From positions 12,836,742 through 12,900,741 of the forward strand of contig CM056565.1 in the NCBI GenBank assembly GCA_029721515.1: DNA of 64,000 nt. Reading direction: 5' to 3'. Position numbers and translations under genes: made by a program. Of the stretch, positions 36,197 through 48,060 are shown piece after piece. This stretch comes from Synanceia verrucosa (Eukaryota > Chordata > Actinopteri > Perciformes > Synanceiidae). The notes below the pieces were generated by a model. That model saw nothing but the letters and a program-made list of their open reading frames with translations. It was not told where the DNA came from and did not search any database. Numbering within the stretch: position 1 is the first letter of the stretch; each line of letters starts with the position of its first letter.

Positions 36197-38596
36197 ATTA
36201 AGATGTAAAATATTCTGGCCGATTGTTTATTGCTCAAGGAGGTTACTGAAATGATCTGGAAATATAATTTCAAGTAATGCACCATTGCCATTTAATTGGA
36301 TGAATTGGAAACATCTTTCTTCTTAGGAGATGTGATTCTGCTTTGGACAGGAATCCTTCATGTGTTCCCCCTCACATTTTTCCTTTACCTCATCTTCATG
36401 TGGTGAGGAACAGACAAAAGGAAGTTGTTTTTTGACTCGACTACCAACAGTAGCTCCATTTGCTTAAAAACACTACTGTTCATTCCTGTTAATTGTTAGA
36501 CAAAAATCTTGCAGTTACTTCAGGGCTGTTTACGCAACAACATCTGGCACGTGGATGCAGTTCATTGTGACCTGAACATCTTTACTGCAGAGCTGAGCTG
36601 AGAGTGGAGCAGCACCATTACAGAACACATTTATTAAATCCCCACAACGATGCACAATTATCATATTCCCTTTCCACATCGCTGAGTGTAGGTTGGAACT
36701 TCTGATTATACTGGTACTGTATGTGCATTTTACGCTCAGTGCATCATGTGTCATGACTGCTCAGTCTTGCGTGTATTCTCAAGGCAATATGCCACCAAGA
36801 AGTACATAAACAAGGAATCACACTCTAAGGTTGTGCCCATGTGACTCCTTGGAGTTAACACTCTGATGCTGATCGACTCGACATCAAGTTAAATATACGT
36901 CCGGCTCACCAAACTGTATTTTCTTCACATTTTTCTGTCAGCTCTCTATCTCCTGTCTCTCTTCACCTCTCACCTACTTGCTGCATCACCATCCCATAAC
37001 CAATGCCACGCCTCATTAAGTGACCATTTGAGTGTGTGGAGTAACATCTCCTGTTCTTCCAGGCATCGTTAGTTTTGACCTCTCTCTCTGACGCGTCCCA
37101 CTGTTCTTAAATCTCACAAGCTCTACTGCACTACTGTATGTGTAATGTTTTTAATAGGGCCCTTCGCGTTAATCATGATTAGATTAGAGTCAAAGCACAA
37201 CGGCTTAATTGTTTTTAATCAAGCGCTGCCATTTTGTCACTTCCATGCACCCTTATTTGCAGCGTCATGCTTCCCAGTCATGGAGAAGAACGACAACAAT
37301 ATGCTGCAATGGCCACAGGCAAAACATTTTCTGTGCAAGTCTCCACAGACCTGTGGATGAAACTAAAAGTTATCTACAGCGCTGAGTGCAGACCAGTCAA
37401 CATCATGGAAGGCTTGTTGTGAATTGCCATCATTGTCAATATGATCTTAAAAACTGCTGTAAAATGCAAAAAGAAAAATATTTTAAACACAAATTTATGT
37501 ACAATAAGAAATGTGATTAACTAAGTGATTGATTGATGAAATTCTGTGATTAATAAAAATAATAATTCAGCTAGTTTTTAAATAATTTCTAGAGCTCTCA
37601 AAAGTCACAGAGTCAGTTATGCTTCATGGAAAATGGCATGCTTTCAAGGAACAAATGTGTGTTATAAACAGTAATGTGTGCACACAGAACAAGCAGCACA
37701 GTCAACAGGACATAATGTGCCTCAGCTGTTCTGCTTTGTCATGGGGGGTAGGCTTATTTATCTAATATTTTACCATAGCAGTTAATCTTACTCCACTAAT
37801 ACCCACATGCATCAACTATTATAGCCTAGTGTATTTAAGGCTTACGGCTTTATCAAAGCATTGTTTTTTATGTGTTTTTTTTTTTCACAGCAGAACAAAA
37901 ATCACCTCAGAAACAACACAGCTCACCTTTGCTTTCAAACATTTACATGTTGCTGTGTGCTTTGACCTGCAGCTAGTGCTGGTAATACACTGCATGCCAT
38001 TCTCAGTGAATTTCCTCCTCACAGGTAAAATTAAAGGTGTTAAGAGTGAGAACAACAAGACATTTGTAGATTAGTAGATTAGTAAAAGCAGGTTATTTTG
38101 TGAATGTGTGTGCATACACATGTGCGTGTACATAGTGCATATACACACATTTGTGAACTTGTTGTGTCTTAGCCTGTTGTAATCTGAGGACTCTTTACGT
38201 CTTTTATCCTGCTCTTCTGTCTTCACGCTAAAGGTAGAAAACTTCCCGAACTAAATCCTATTTTTCTCGATCCTCGATAACCCCTGACCTTGGCTAAGCC
38301 AGAGAAAAGCCCTCTGGGAAATGAAACATGAAGCCAGTTATTTGATGCTTTTATTTTTTTTTTCCAGATCCCTGCACACTAGCATTCATGAGGGCCTAGA
38401 GACACAAACACTCAAGCACACAGATAGAAGCACTGACCTCTACACCTGAATGGGTAGAAGACTAACCATTTAACAGGAAGATGATCCTGTGACCCTGAAG
38501 TAACATGAAGACTCTTTGACATCACTGGTCAATTGTACATATTGATGCATCTTTAGCAGATGACTTTGAAAAAGGGAGGACTGTGTGAAGAAGACT
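36197..38596. other. Non-coding; decayed GATTAATCA-type repeat near 37150-37570
   Basis: GCGTTAATCATGATTAGATT at about 37167 and GTGATTAACTAAGTGATTGA with ATTCTGTGATTAATAAAAAT at about 37513-37560 suggest an old AT-rich transposon with GATTAAT motifs. The frame between (37145-37360) has no recognised domain. The remainder is featureless. Confidence 0.35.
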
Positions 38597-39206
38597 CTAA
38601 GGGCGTTTGCTCTGGTCCGAATATTGTTACAATGTTGTAAATCGCCTCTGCAGCATTCACAAGTGGACAAAATGTGTGATGCACGAGGAAACTGCTCTCT
38701 AATTGGTCAGAATTTCCTCGTGGGAAAACTCCTGGAAGTAAACAAAGAAGAGCAGACTCCAGAGCACTACTTTTCAATTTTACAATGGAGGTAAAGCTAC
38801 GCAGTTTGCCCTTGGCCCTGGTCATCATGTATTACGTCGTTTGCACTTATCACTGTAAGCAAACGGTACAGTTTGAAAATGAGGCAAGGCTGAGGCAGGA
38901 AAATATTAATACAATGCACAGCGCAGCTGGCTACGGGAGGTGGTTTAGTCCTAAAACGGCTCAATGGCTCTGCAGTTGGGTCAGATCAAGGTTGGATCAT
39001 GTTCTCACCACAATCGAACCACACCAGAGTTTGTTTGAAACCGGACTGAGACCACATCTTTAACAGGGTCTCGGTCCAGTTGTTTTGGTTCGCACCCGAG
39101 TGCGATTGATGTGTTCACACCTTCCCAAACAAACTGCACCAAGGGGGTAAACGCTCCAGGATTCCATTCAACCGAACTAAACAAGGCAGTGTGAAAATGC
39201 CCTAAG
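38597..39206. mobile_element. MITE flanked by CTAA, GGGCGTTTGC-type ends
   Basis: The left end reads CTAA then GGGCGTTTGCTCTGGTCC. The right end reads GTGTGAAAATGCC then CTAA, so the termini are imperfect inverted copies and both sides carry CTAA. Interior phrases GAAACCGGACTGAGACCAC and TCTCGGTCCAGTTGTTTTGG with GTTCGCACCCGAGTGCG match a fish MITE type I recall. A CTAA duplication (close to TTAA) fits Kolobok or piggyBac-like insertion, which is inference. The 92-codon frame inside is not a gene. Confidence 0.65.
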
Positions 39207-42200
39207 AGGCTTCATCCCTGAGGGAGCTGTTATTCTGAGAGGGAATGGACGCAGTGTCGCATTGTGCTGCGTTGGGCAGAAACACAACTGTTTTAGTAAT
39301 GGCAACCTACTTACCTTTCCCCTAATGCCTCGCAACTCCTCCCTTTGTTCACGGAATCAGAACGCCTAAAACAACATCTGGTGAAACTGAATGAAACACA
39401 CAAATTAAGCTGCATTAGCGCCTCTCCACCCGCCGCCACCTCCTGCCAGTGCAACTAACAAAAGACCACCTCTGGTAAGCCACAAAGACAAAATACTGTC
39501 TCTCCCTCTCCTCTTGTGCTTCTTATGTGTTTTTTATTATTGCAGAAACAAAAAAGACAGTGTTCTGGATCAACCAGACCTTGGTGTAATCAAAAAAATG
39601 GAGGTCCATCCTTCCAAAATAAAACTACTAAGACTGTGCTGTAGTACAGGATCTTCAGGCAAGTTTGGGCTAAAAGTTTGCTTAAGTTGGATTAAGATGA
39701 CTCATACTAGATAATATTTAATCATATTTAATGATTAGTAAATTAACAAATAAAGTTTTGGGAATTTCTTTGTTGTTGAGTATTACAATAGCCTGAAACT
39801 GGGTACCTTTAAACAACAGACAACATTATTCATTGTCCACCCACCACACCCTTACATCCTAAACCAAATAACTGCTAGCTCCTACTCTCTGCTCTTCTGT
39901 ACATATTATACTGTTATGCTGGAGAACTATCATCTCTCCTCTCAGTTCCATGTTCAGACTGTCACGTATGGCAGCTATGTGAGATATGCCGATTACCTGT
40001 GGGCACATTTTCAGATGAAAGGTGCATTTTCAGAGATGATGTCCTTTGTTTAGGATCAATAATTATAATGCATTTTAAATTATTTGAATAAGATTTTCAA
40101 ATAATCACAAATCCTCAACTTAAGTCACTGATTAACGAGAACTGAGTAAAATAAGTAAATATGTAAATAAGTGTACAGTAACATCAAAGACTAACATCTT
40201 GATTCTCTGGTTTCGAGCTGCGACAGAGACACACACAAGCTAATGTCCTACTTAAGAAAAAAAAAAAAAAAATCACACTCTGTGAGTACAGTTAGCCTTG
40301 AAATGACACATCTGTGTGATCATTATCACACTAATATAGGCTTTGGAGTAATGCTCTCTCTTTTTACTTATTCTCGCATCCACACTGAGGTCGGCTTTGA
40401 TCATTATCATTTTATAAACTGCCTTGAATTCTGCCAATAGCGGGCACACTGAACACCATTGTATTAATAATCATCTGTGGGCGAGGACTGTGTCTGTCAG
40501 TCTCCTCTCAAGGTAACAACACTGGCAACCGCAGCCTCAAACATTCATTCAGTGTCTTTTTTTATTCAGCACCATCAGTCAGCAGCAAAATTCCTCTTTT
40601 GCAGAGGCTTGCTATCTCTCACCACCTCTAGCCTCTGCAGCAAGCAAGCACATCCTGAAGTGTCCGTCTAACGAGCACACATACAGATAAAACTGATGTC
40701 AATTGACCGTCCCATCAACTCCTCGTATGACAGGAAACAATGAATAATGTCAGCGTTTCCTTGGACTCTTGGACACAAAAGTCTATATGTTTCCTGTGGT
40801 ACAGACCAATGTCAAATACTAACAATAATGATAACTTAACCCATTACCCAATAGTAATACTTTCAGTTTTAGTCAGGATATAACATCTAGATGTTGTTGA
40901 TGACAGTGTTTACAGTTTATGACACACTGTAATTCATATTCCACAATTTAGTACTGTATGTAATTCATGCAATCACGAACAAGGAACTATCAAAAGTGAC
41001 AACAACCACGTAGTGAAGAAGTCAGGGTGGATGGGTAGTTCAAGACATCCACTTTCAAAGTCAAAACACAACCTTTTCTTACACCTAAGTAGGTTTGCTG
41101 GATTAACCTAATGAGGTTGTTTCCTACGAAGATGGAAAAGTATTCTTTAAAAGATATGAAATGGTTGTATGAGAACGCAATACGTAAGGACACATTTTAT
41201 AACAATCAATCCCATTTAACAATATCTTGGTGTTGCAATCATCAAGAAACTGTGCAAATCTTGTCAGAATAAAAGTTAAAGCTGCTTCAAACTAATTATT
41301 AGAGATGGAAATTACAGTCATCTTACAAGGGCGTTCCATTTTTCCATGTCATCCTTTTGTCTGAGTTTCCTGAAAACACAAAAACGATGCTAATTTTATC
41401 AAAGCTCACGCCTGATGTGTTTGATTCCTGTCTGTCTTCTCTCTGTGTGTCTGTCTCCATCCATTTATCAGACCAACTGCTTTGTTTTGTTCCTATCCCT
41501 GTCCCATCCTGCCCTCCCGGCTTTAGCAGGATGTCAAATAGATAATCAATAGCCTCCTGTGGCTTTGTTCCCCTGCATGCTAGATAATGGTTAGAGATGC
41601 CAGTGTGCTGAACTCACCTCATTAACCACTGGATGCAGTGATTTGGCTTTTCCAGTGCAGCCCCAGCCCCTTCAGTCAACAGTATGACTAATGCACCTGA
41701 CAGTCATGGCAATGACACACATATTTCAGCCCTGCTACCACTTCATGGGTGACGCTCCTCATCACACTGACTCCATGTGAAAAAAAATGACAACTGCTTT
41801 TTCCTCTCTTTCTCTTTTCTGCTCAAAAGTACATAAATAAAAGCACATTTGAGACTTCCTGCATGTGTGGTTGTGTGAGGTTCAAAACAATCAGAGGGTG
41901 TATTAATATGTTTTATGTAAAAACTTCCATATTATATTACACATACTGCACCTACACACACAAACACCATGCAGAAAACATGACTGTGGGAGGCCAAATG
42001 CAAAATAAGCAGTGAAACAGAGAGATTGGACAGCTGTGGTTGTGTGAATCGTAAAGAAGGATGGAGAAGCTCAGAGATAATCCAGAGACTGTTGTCAGCA
42101 GTGTGCTTCAATGCTTGTGTGTGTGTGACCTGCAGGTGGTGTTATTTAAAGTCACACATGTATAGAGACAACAACCCCCAGCCGCTGACTTCCTATCAGT

Positions 42201-43369
42201 AAATCAGAATACATTTATTTAGCACCAGAGAGAGAGAGAGACCATGAAATGTTTCATGTCTGTTCTCCGCTATGAATGTGAATTACAAAAACTTTGCAAT
42301 TATCAGTGAGGCTAATGGTTTATTTACACATCACATTGTACATTCACACATCTAAAACTCGTGGACAGGCAGGGAAATAACCCTGTCAGACAGTTCAATA
42401 CAAACAATGCAATCAACATGGAAACAGCCAATTACAAGAGAGACAGCATAGCATGGAGTGACGAACGGGTAAATATAATTATGATCCCCAGCTTTTGGAA
42501 ATAGAGTGTGGGTACAATGTTTTTGAGTTGATAACATATTGCTTCCGTGAGAAAAGAGAACTTTTGTTAGCTTTCAGTCTCATATCTTGAGAGCACAAAT
42601 AGCTCCATTTCTCCATTTCTTGCATCCTCTGGTTGCAGCTCTCAAAGTCCTTTTTTTCCCCTCCACCTCATATTGTACCTCTTCCTTGATTGGACGAGCT
42701 CCCTTAAGTGGAGATTCTGATTGGCTGAGAGGCTCAGAGAGCATTGCTGTGCAGTCTCTGTGTTATACCGAGACAAAGCTGCAATGTCTCTATTTCAGAC
42801 AAGAGCGTAGCACAAATGCATGCATGCAGACTCACTCGCGTAGGCTCATTTCTCTGATCTTTTCACCCAAACACTCTAGTGTTATGATATTGATTCTAAA
42901 TAATTGAAATGGAGTCATGTCTGCACTCTATTCCCAAAAGTAATTATGTGGAGCAGAGATAGAGACTGTGTACATCAGGTCCATCGTGTCATCATGTTCG
43001 TCAACTTGTTCATTCCATTTCATTTCCTACAAGCCCTGAAATTTTAAATTCGATGTTATCCCTCAGCACAGTGAATGTGCAAGTCAAGACATTATTTAGT
43101 CGCTCAGATCAATTCACAATAATGTCAGGATTCTTTTTGGCAGAACTGAAACTGTTAGATAAAAAAACAGAGGAGACCAAAAGCACATGGAGGCATAAGA
43201 TTTCTTTTTCAAGGATTGATCTGATGATCTCTACTTCCCTGTCAGAGCAAAGTCAAACTCTGCTCCTTTTCCAGTATTATTAAACACATCTGCAGTCACA
43301 TTTAGCTCCGTGTTAAAGGTGTAACTGATAAAACAAACGATATGTAATGTGTTAATTAGTGAGCTTTAG
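39207..43369. other. Non-coding, largely unique sequence
   Basis: Over 4 kb without supported gene or clear transposon. A15-type run at about 40258-40272, short GT run near 42115-42128 and short GA run near 42230-42240. A TAAT/ATGCAT-containing stretch at about 41530-41740 has the look of a conserved non-coding element but this is not testable here. All frames are 106 codons or shorter. Confidence 0.4.
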
Positions 43370-43535
43370 ATGTGCTTGCAGGCAGATATCCATTCCCCCC
43401 ATTTCCAGTCTTTATAGCAACACTAATTGGCTGTAGCTTCATTTAGTGTACAGACATGAGATTTCTATTGATCTTCTTATAACTCTCAAGACATCGGAGA
43501 AGCACAATTCCCAAAATGTCAAACTAAAAAGTTCA
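43370..43535 (+). repeat. Dispersed repeat, 3' portion
   Basis: Contains CATTTCCAGTCTTTATAGCA, TTGGCTGTAGCTTCATTTAG, GTACAGACATGAGATTTCTA and AATTCCCAAAATGTCAAACT. The last phrase matches the AATTCCCAAAATGTTGAACT end at 5945-5964. The order of these phrases agrees with a teleost repeat I recall. Only its 3' half is present. Confidence 0.55.
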
Positions 43536-43600
43536 GTACATTTTGTGGTTGGATTGATTGTGAGTTGAAGATTGAAATCAATATCACAACATTATTAAGT

Positions 43601-43795
43601 AGAGCTGTGTGATATAATGATATATATCATAGTGTGGTATAAAAATGTCTACCGTACAATATAAGCCTGTGTTGTTTATATTGTAATGTAGCTAATTGGT
43701 TAGCTCTGTTGCAATACTAATGTTAATGTTACTGCGCTTGTAGTTTAGACACACTGTGTAAAGCACAACAGTGTTGGAATGACAGCTGGACAATC
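43601..43795 (+). mobile_element. Partial copy of the 18883-20022 element
   Basis: Starts AGAGCTGTGTGATATAATGA. Shared phrases with 18903-19065 include AATGTCTACCGTA, GGTTAGCTCTGTT, GTTAATGTTACT and GTGTAAAGCACAAC, in the same order and strand. The right end, including any TA array and the CATATCGCACAGC terminus, is missing, so this copy is truncated. Confidence 0.7.
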
Positions 43796-45720
43796 CAGGA
43801 GGCTCTGAATTTCTTATTTTTTAGTGAAAACTATTTATGTGACTGCATATTAAAAATTCCAGACATTTATCATATTTTAAAACAACACTTTTAAAGAATT
43901 GTAAGGCCTTGGCAGAGAAAGAGTGGAATATTTTCTAGTCTGAAAACTGACACTGGTGTATGACTGGATGAGCCTCCCTGCTTAGCAAAAGTTACAGACG
44001 CAGCATAAAATAAGTGGAAACTGAGCAGGGACCGAAGCAAACTAAATTCAACTGTGCAGGTCCATAAGCTCACATCCAAAAACATAATTAAAATTTGACC
44101 TTGATATGTCAAATGCAATGACGCTTGAGGCACAAGTCTCATTTCAGCTCAATCGCAACTTACTCACTGTAGGCATAAAGAGTATATACAGTAGATCAGC
44201 AACTTGGGAAGAAAACTATATGAAATGTGAAATGACAAATTATTTCTACCCACAGATAAGTTACTCTATTGAATTTCTTCCACTTATCGTCTATCACTGG
44301 AGTCCCATGAGGCTTAGCTGAGCATGTTTCACTGAGATCCTCTGAGCTGCTCTGTTTCTGTACATCATATTAACTTATATAATACCCTGCTCTGTCACCC
44401 TTTACATTAATATTTCCAGTATAATCAGGACACAGTCCACAGATGACAGATTACTTTGTCATAGATTAAAAAAAACCTGACAGGACAAAGATAATAGGTG
44501 GGAAGAGATGAAGGGAGTGATTGAAAAAGTGATGGAAAAAGAGGAGAGGATGCACAGATCAGGGTCAGGATGAGAAGAGAAGATAACTGTGATTTGGGTT
44601 TTAATGCCAAAGAGGTAAAGAGGTGGAGAGGAGGCAGGGAAAGAGAGCAAAGCTATGTTAGGAGAGGATAAATATTTCATCAACCTGTAACAGAGTGGGG
44701 GGGGGGCAAGAGAAGGATGTCTGCATCTGGAGCCGGTTGTACCAGATGTTCATAAGTTCAAACTTGAGTCTGGTTATCAGTGTTGCTGGGTGTATGATAA
44801 TTTGTCCCTCTGTTCGATCAATAATTCCAAAGAAGGCCCAATGTCCAATAATTGTTGTGATCACCCTGACCCAGTGACCCCTCAGGTATGAATGGCATTC
44901 TAATTCTGATTGGCTGTTTCAAAAAGTAAACCTGCTGAGTCATTCTCTAACAGTAGGTGGCCTCAAGGCCTCATGATCTGGCTCATTAGTTCCAACCTGT
45001 CATTTGTTTATGAGGACATTAGTGGCGCCATGAGTAAACACAGGACTATATTTGACACATAGTAGGCTTGCTCTTTTGGTCATTACGGGTGCACAATAAT
45101 TTCCCCCAAGATATGATAATTTTGAGTATCTGGTACGATAATTTTGTCACCTGGTAACGCTGCTGAGTCTTTTCTAATTGGAGATTGATATGTGAAATGC
45201 CATTAAACACACAAATGAGAAAATAAGCTATTTGTTTTCCTCTTCTCTAGAGATATACATGAATGACACATAGTATACTCCATCAAAAAGCTGTTCAATA
45301 ATGATGCTAACCATTATTCTGTAGTAAAATGGTAGTATACATGCTGTGTAACAGTGACTTTCTCAAAGAATATTAAAGATACTGGGAGTTTTCTGAAGTT
45401 ACATTAAATTAAAATAAAAAAAAACAATATACTGTATCTGAAACATTTTTTCCAGAAACTACAGATTATACAAAGGTTGCATACATTTCCTTCACAGGTA
45501 AGTAAGTTTTGTTATGAACAATGATGTTTTTCTTCCCTTGGGGCAGAGCGGTCCACGCAATTATGTCATATTATCATTTTTAAAGTTAATATGGACAAGA
45601 TTCGATTCCTTCATTCACTCACTCTCTTTGTAGCTTTGTTTTTGGTCTCCACCACCTCCCGAGGGAAATATATGGCACTTTAGCTGCTAAATGCTCTGCT
45701 GTGTTCACCAGTTAATCACT
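43796..45720. other. Non-coding, G8 run at about 44698
   Basis: Unique sequence with a purine-rich plus strand at about 44480-44710 that generates Ser/Pro/Leu-rich minus-strand frames. The part at about 45060-45150 (GGGTGCACAATAATTT, GATATGATAATTTTGAG) may be a decayed repeat. No gene. Confidence 0.4.
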
Positions 45721-46022
45721 AGAAGAAGAAGAATTCCTTTATTTGATCCCTCAATGAGGGAAATTATATTTTCACTCTATTGCTATATTTTTTCAATTGC
45801 ATATTACACAGACAAGTTATGAAACAAACACATGCTCATGCATTGGAGGAGAGGTGTCAGAGTGAGGGGGCTGCCCCTCATCCAGGTGCCGCGAGCAGTT
45901 GGGGGTTCGGTGCCTTGCTCAAGGGCACCTCGACAGGAGGAGGAACTGGCACCTCTCTAGCATTTATTCCGACCCTCCGATTCCCAGTCCAAGTCACTAC
46001 AGACTGAGCTACTGCCGCTAAT
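45721..46022 (-). mobile_element. Full-length tRNA-derived SINE with LINE-type tail
   Basis: On the minus strand the head reads AGCGGCAGTAGCTCAGTCTG then TAGTGACTTGG (pol III A-box type), and GAATCGGAGGGTCGG follows where the B box should be, degenerate. The body is AGAGGTGCCAGTTCCTCCTC then GTCGAGGTGCCCTTGAGCAA then GGCACCGAACCCCCAACTGC. The tail is AATTTCCCTCATTGAGGGAT then CAAATAAAGGAATTCTTCTT. All parts are in order with no large deletion. It lies immediately beside the plus-strand repeat at 46023-46533. No clear target duplication was found. Confidence 0.75.
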
Positions 46023-46533
46023 GCATGAGGTCATCCTGCGGAGGTTTCTCCTGTTTGGTGTGGTGGAGTGGAAGATGTGCTGCCCAGGCTTCTTCTGGTT
46101 GGCATGGTGGAGAGGACGACATGCTTCTCATCCTTTGCTGATAGCTTGATGATGCTCTTCATCCCCTTGGACACTCTCATATAATTTTATATATACACAC
46201 TGTATATTAGCTGTTGTTATATTGAGTTGGACATTTCCATACAATTTTGTATGTTAGTGTTAATGTGTTTTCATTGTTGTTATTCTGTACACATGACATC
46301 TGTCCATCCTGGAAGAGGGATCCCTCCTCTGTTGCTCTTCCTGAGGTTCCTTCCGTTTCTTTTTCCCTGTTAAAAGGTTTTTTTTTGGGGAGTTTGTCCT
46401 TAGTCGATGCGAGGGTCATTTGTAAAGGACAGAGGGTGTCATATCCTGTACAGATTGTAAAGCCCAATGAGGCAAATTCATAATTTGTGATATTGGGCTA
46501 TACAAATAAAGTTGACTTGACTTGACTTGACTT
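46023..46533 (+). mobile_element. LINE/SINE 3' end with (GACTT)n tail
   Basis: Plus strand phrases in order: CATGACATCTGTCCATCCTG, AGAGGGATCCCTCCTCTGTT, CCTGTTAAAAGG followed by a T-run and GGGGAGTTTGTCC, AGGACAGAGGGTGTCATATC, CAGATTGTAAAGCCC, TTGTGATATTGGGCTATACA, AATAAAG and four GACTT units at 46512-46533. This agrees with a widespread teleost retroposon 3' region as I recall it. No reverse transcriptase sequence remains, so it is a 5'-truncated copy or a SINE. Confidence 0.7.
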
Positions 46534-47388
46534 AATGGTTTACTAAAGTTTTTTTCCCCATTGAAAACAGGTGCAGACTGCTGTGGTGGTCCATAAGACA
46601 ATGAGCTGAGTGCTGTGTAGCTGTGGTCGGTGATAATTCTCTGTGGAATGTGAAGGAGGTTGTTCATAGTGATGAACCCACCATCACTTCATCTATTGTT
46701 AGTACTACTATTTAATAATAGTGATTTGCAGCTCTAGGTTTGAATGCTGTAACCTGATGTACAGTAGCTAAAGGAAACTAAGAGCTTTCTCTTTTCTGTA
46801 TCTCCTTCCTGCCTTGTTTTCCACCACAGTGACTTTCCCTCCACTCATACAAACACTTATATTTTCCCCTTCCCCTCAGCCTCCCTCTCTGTCTTTACCT
46901 CCTCTCTTCTGTTTCCTTCTCGTTCTCTATCAGAAATAGTTTCCTCTTCTCACCTCTGCTCAGTCTTGCAGGTTTATTTTGGTCCTGTGCCTGTTAGCAG
47001 CGCATGCTGGTTGTCACCATTATCCACCACCACTACACTACCCACCCCTCCCTCCTCTTTACACTAGCCTAAATAATTTTCTCGCTGGTAGTCTTCATCT
47101 CTCTTTTTCTCTTTTGATCACCTCCTCCTCTCCTAGTTGGTCAGTTCAGCCCAGGCCAACAGTTCCTCTTGTTTATCTCTTTTTCACTCCTCCTCTTGGT
47201 CCATCTCTCCTCTCCCATTCATTTAGCAGGTATATCTTCAGCACAGGAAACGTACGTTTTGGCATTATCCTCCGTGCTGGGATTCATCAATGATGGGGTG
47301 CAAGGACTCAGCCTGAGAGGTTGTGTGGGGGTTACCACCATTGTGGAACTATAATTACCTCAGCTGTCAGTCAAACAGCAGTATGTCC
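46534..47388. other. Non-coding, pyrimidine-rich plus strand
   Basis: From about 46790 to 47230 C and T dominate (CTCTCTGTCTTTACCTCCTC type). This creates plus-strand Leu/Ser/Pro frames, the longest 104 codons. TTTAGCAG at about 47222-47229 looks like an acceptor but the sequence after it (about 70 bp) matches no protein I know. Confidence 0.4.
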
Positions 47389-47410
47389 ACACACACACAC
47401 ACACACACAC
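47389..47410. repeat. (CA)11 microsatellite
   Basis: A perfect CA run just upstream of the next MITE. Confidence 0.93.
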
Positions 47411-47580
47411 AAACACAATGTATGTAATTGTACGTTTGGATATTTTACGTAGGAACATACTGCTGTTTTCGCCCAACATCCCGCTGTGCATCCCACTTCT
47501 GATTCCAACAAAGAGTGACTTAAAGTTTGAGTAATTAACAGAAGAATTATCTGGTATATAATGAGTAAATGTGTATTAAC

Positions 47581-48060
47581 ACCATAGACTGTATATAGAT
47601 AGTGGACAGAGATATCGTGATGTCACTCGTTGGTTTGTGAACAGCGGTAATGAAGCCCACACGGAACTTGCATTCTCTCCAACAGCCAGCAGGGGCCGAT
47701 ACTGGTTGTTTCTAATAGAAGCCTGTTGATGTCTATGGGGAAATGACCCTTTTCTTCCCTGGTGTATTACCTCTGTAACACTATATATACTGTATATGAG
47801 TTTATGGTCTGAATGGTTAGTTTTAATATTGTTATAATACAACAGGATGCCCATTTCGTGAATTATGGTCAAAAAATACACATAAAGCAGGAGATGCTGC
47901 GGGGCGTGCCTACCGTGTGATTGACAAGTCTCTGCTGTCAATTCTTGAATTGACAGAATTCTTCTTGAAACCACCAGTATCGCCCCCTGCTGGCTGTTGG
48001 AAAGAATGCAAGTTTGAGTTACTTCCGTGGGCTTCATTGAACAGAACCTGGTGTTGCCCA
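47581..48060. mobile_element. Foldback/MITE element with long inverted arms
   Basis: The left arm (47652-47713) GAAGCCCACACGGAACTTGC then CAACAGCCAGCAGGGGCCGA pairs with the right arm (47968-48035), whose complement reads GAAGCCCACGGAAGTAACTC and CAACAGCCAGCAGGGGGCGA, with one small indel. The loop is about 250 bp. The far-left ACCATAGACTGTATATAGAT is the outer terminus I recall for a common teleost MITE. The right outer end is lost or diverged. The 161-codon minus frame spanning it is a by-product. Confidence 0.75.
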
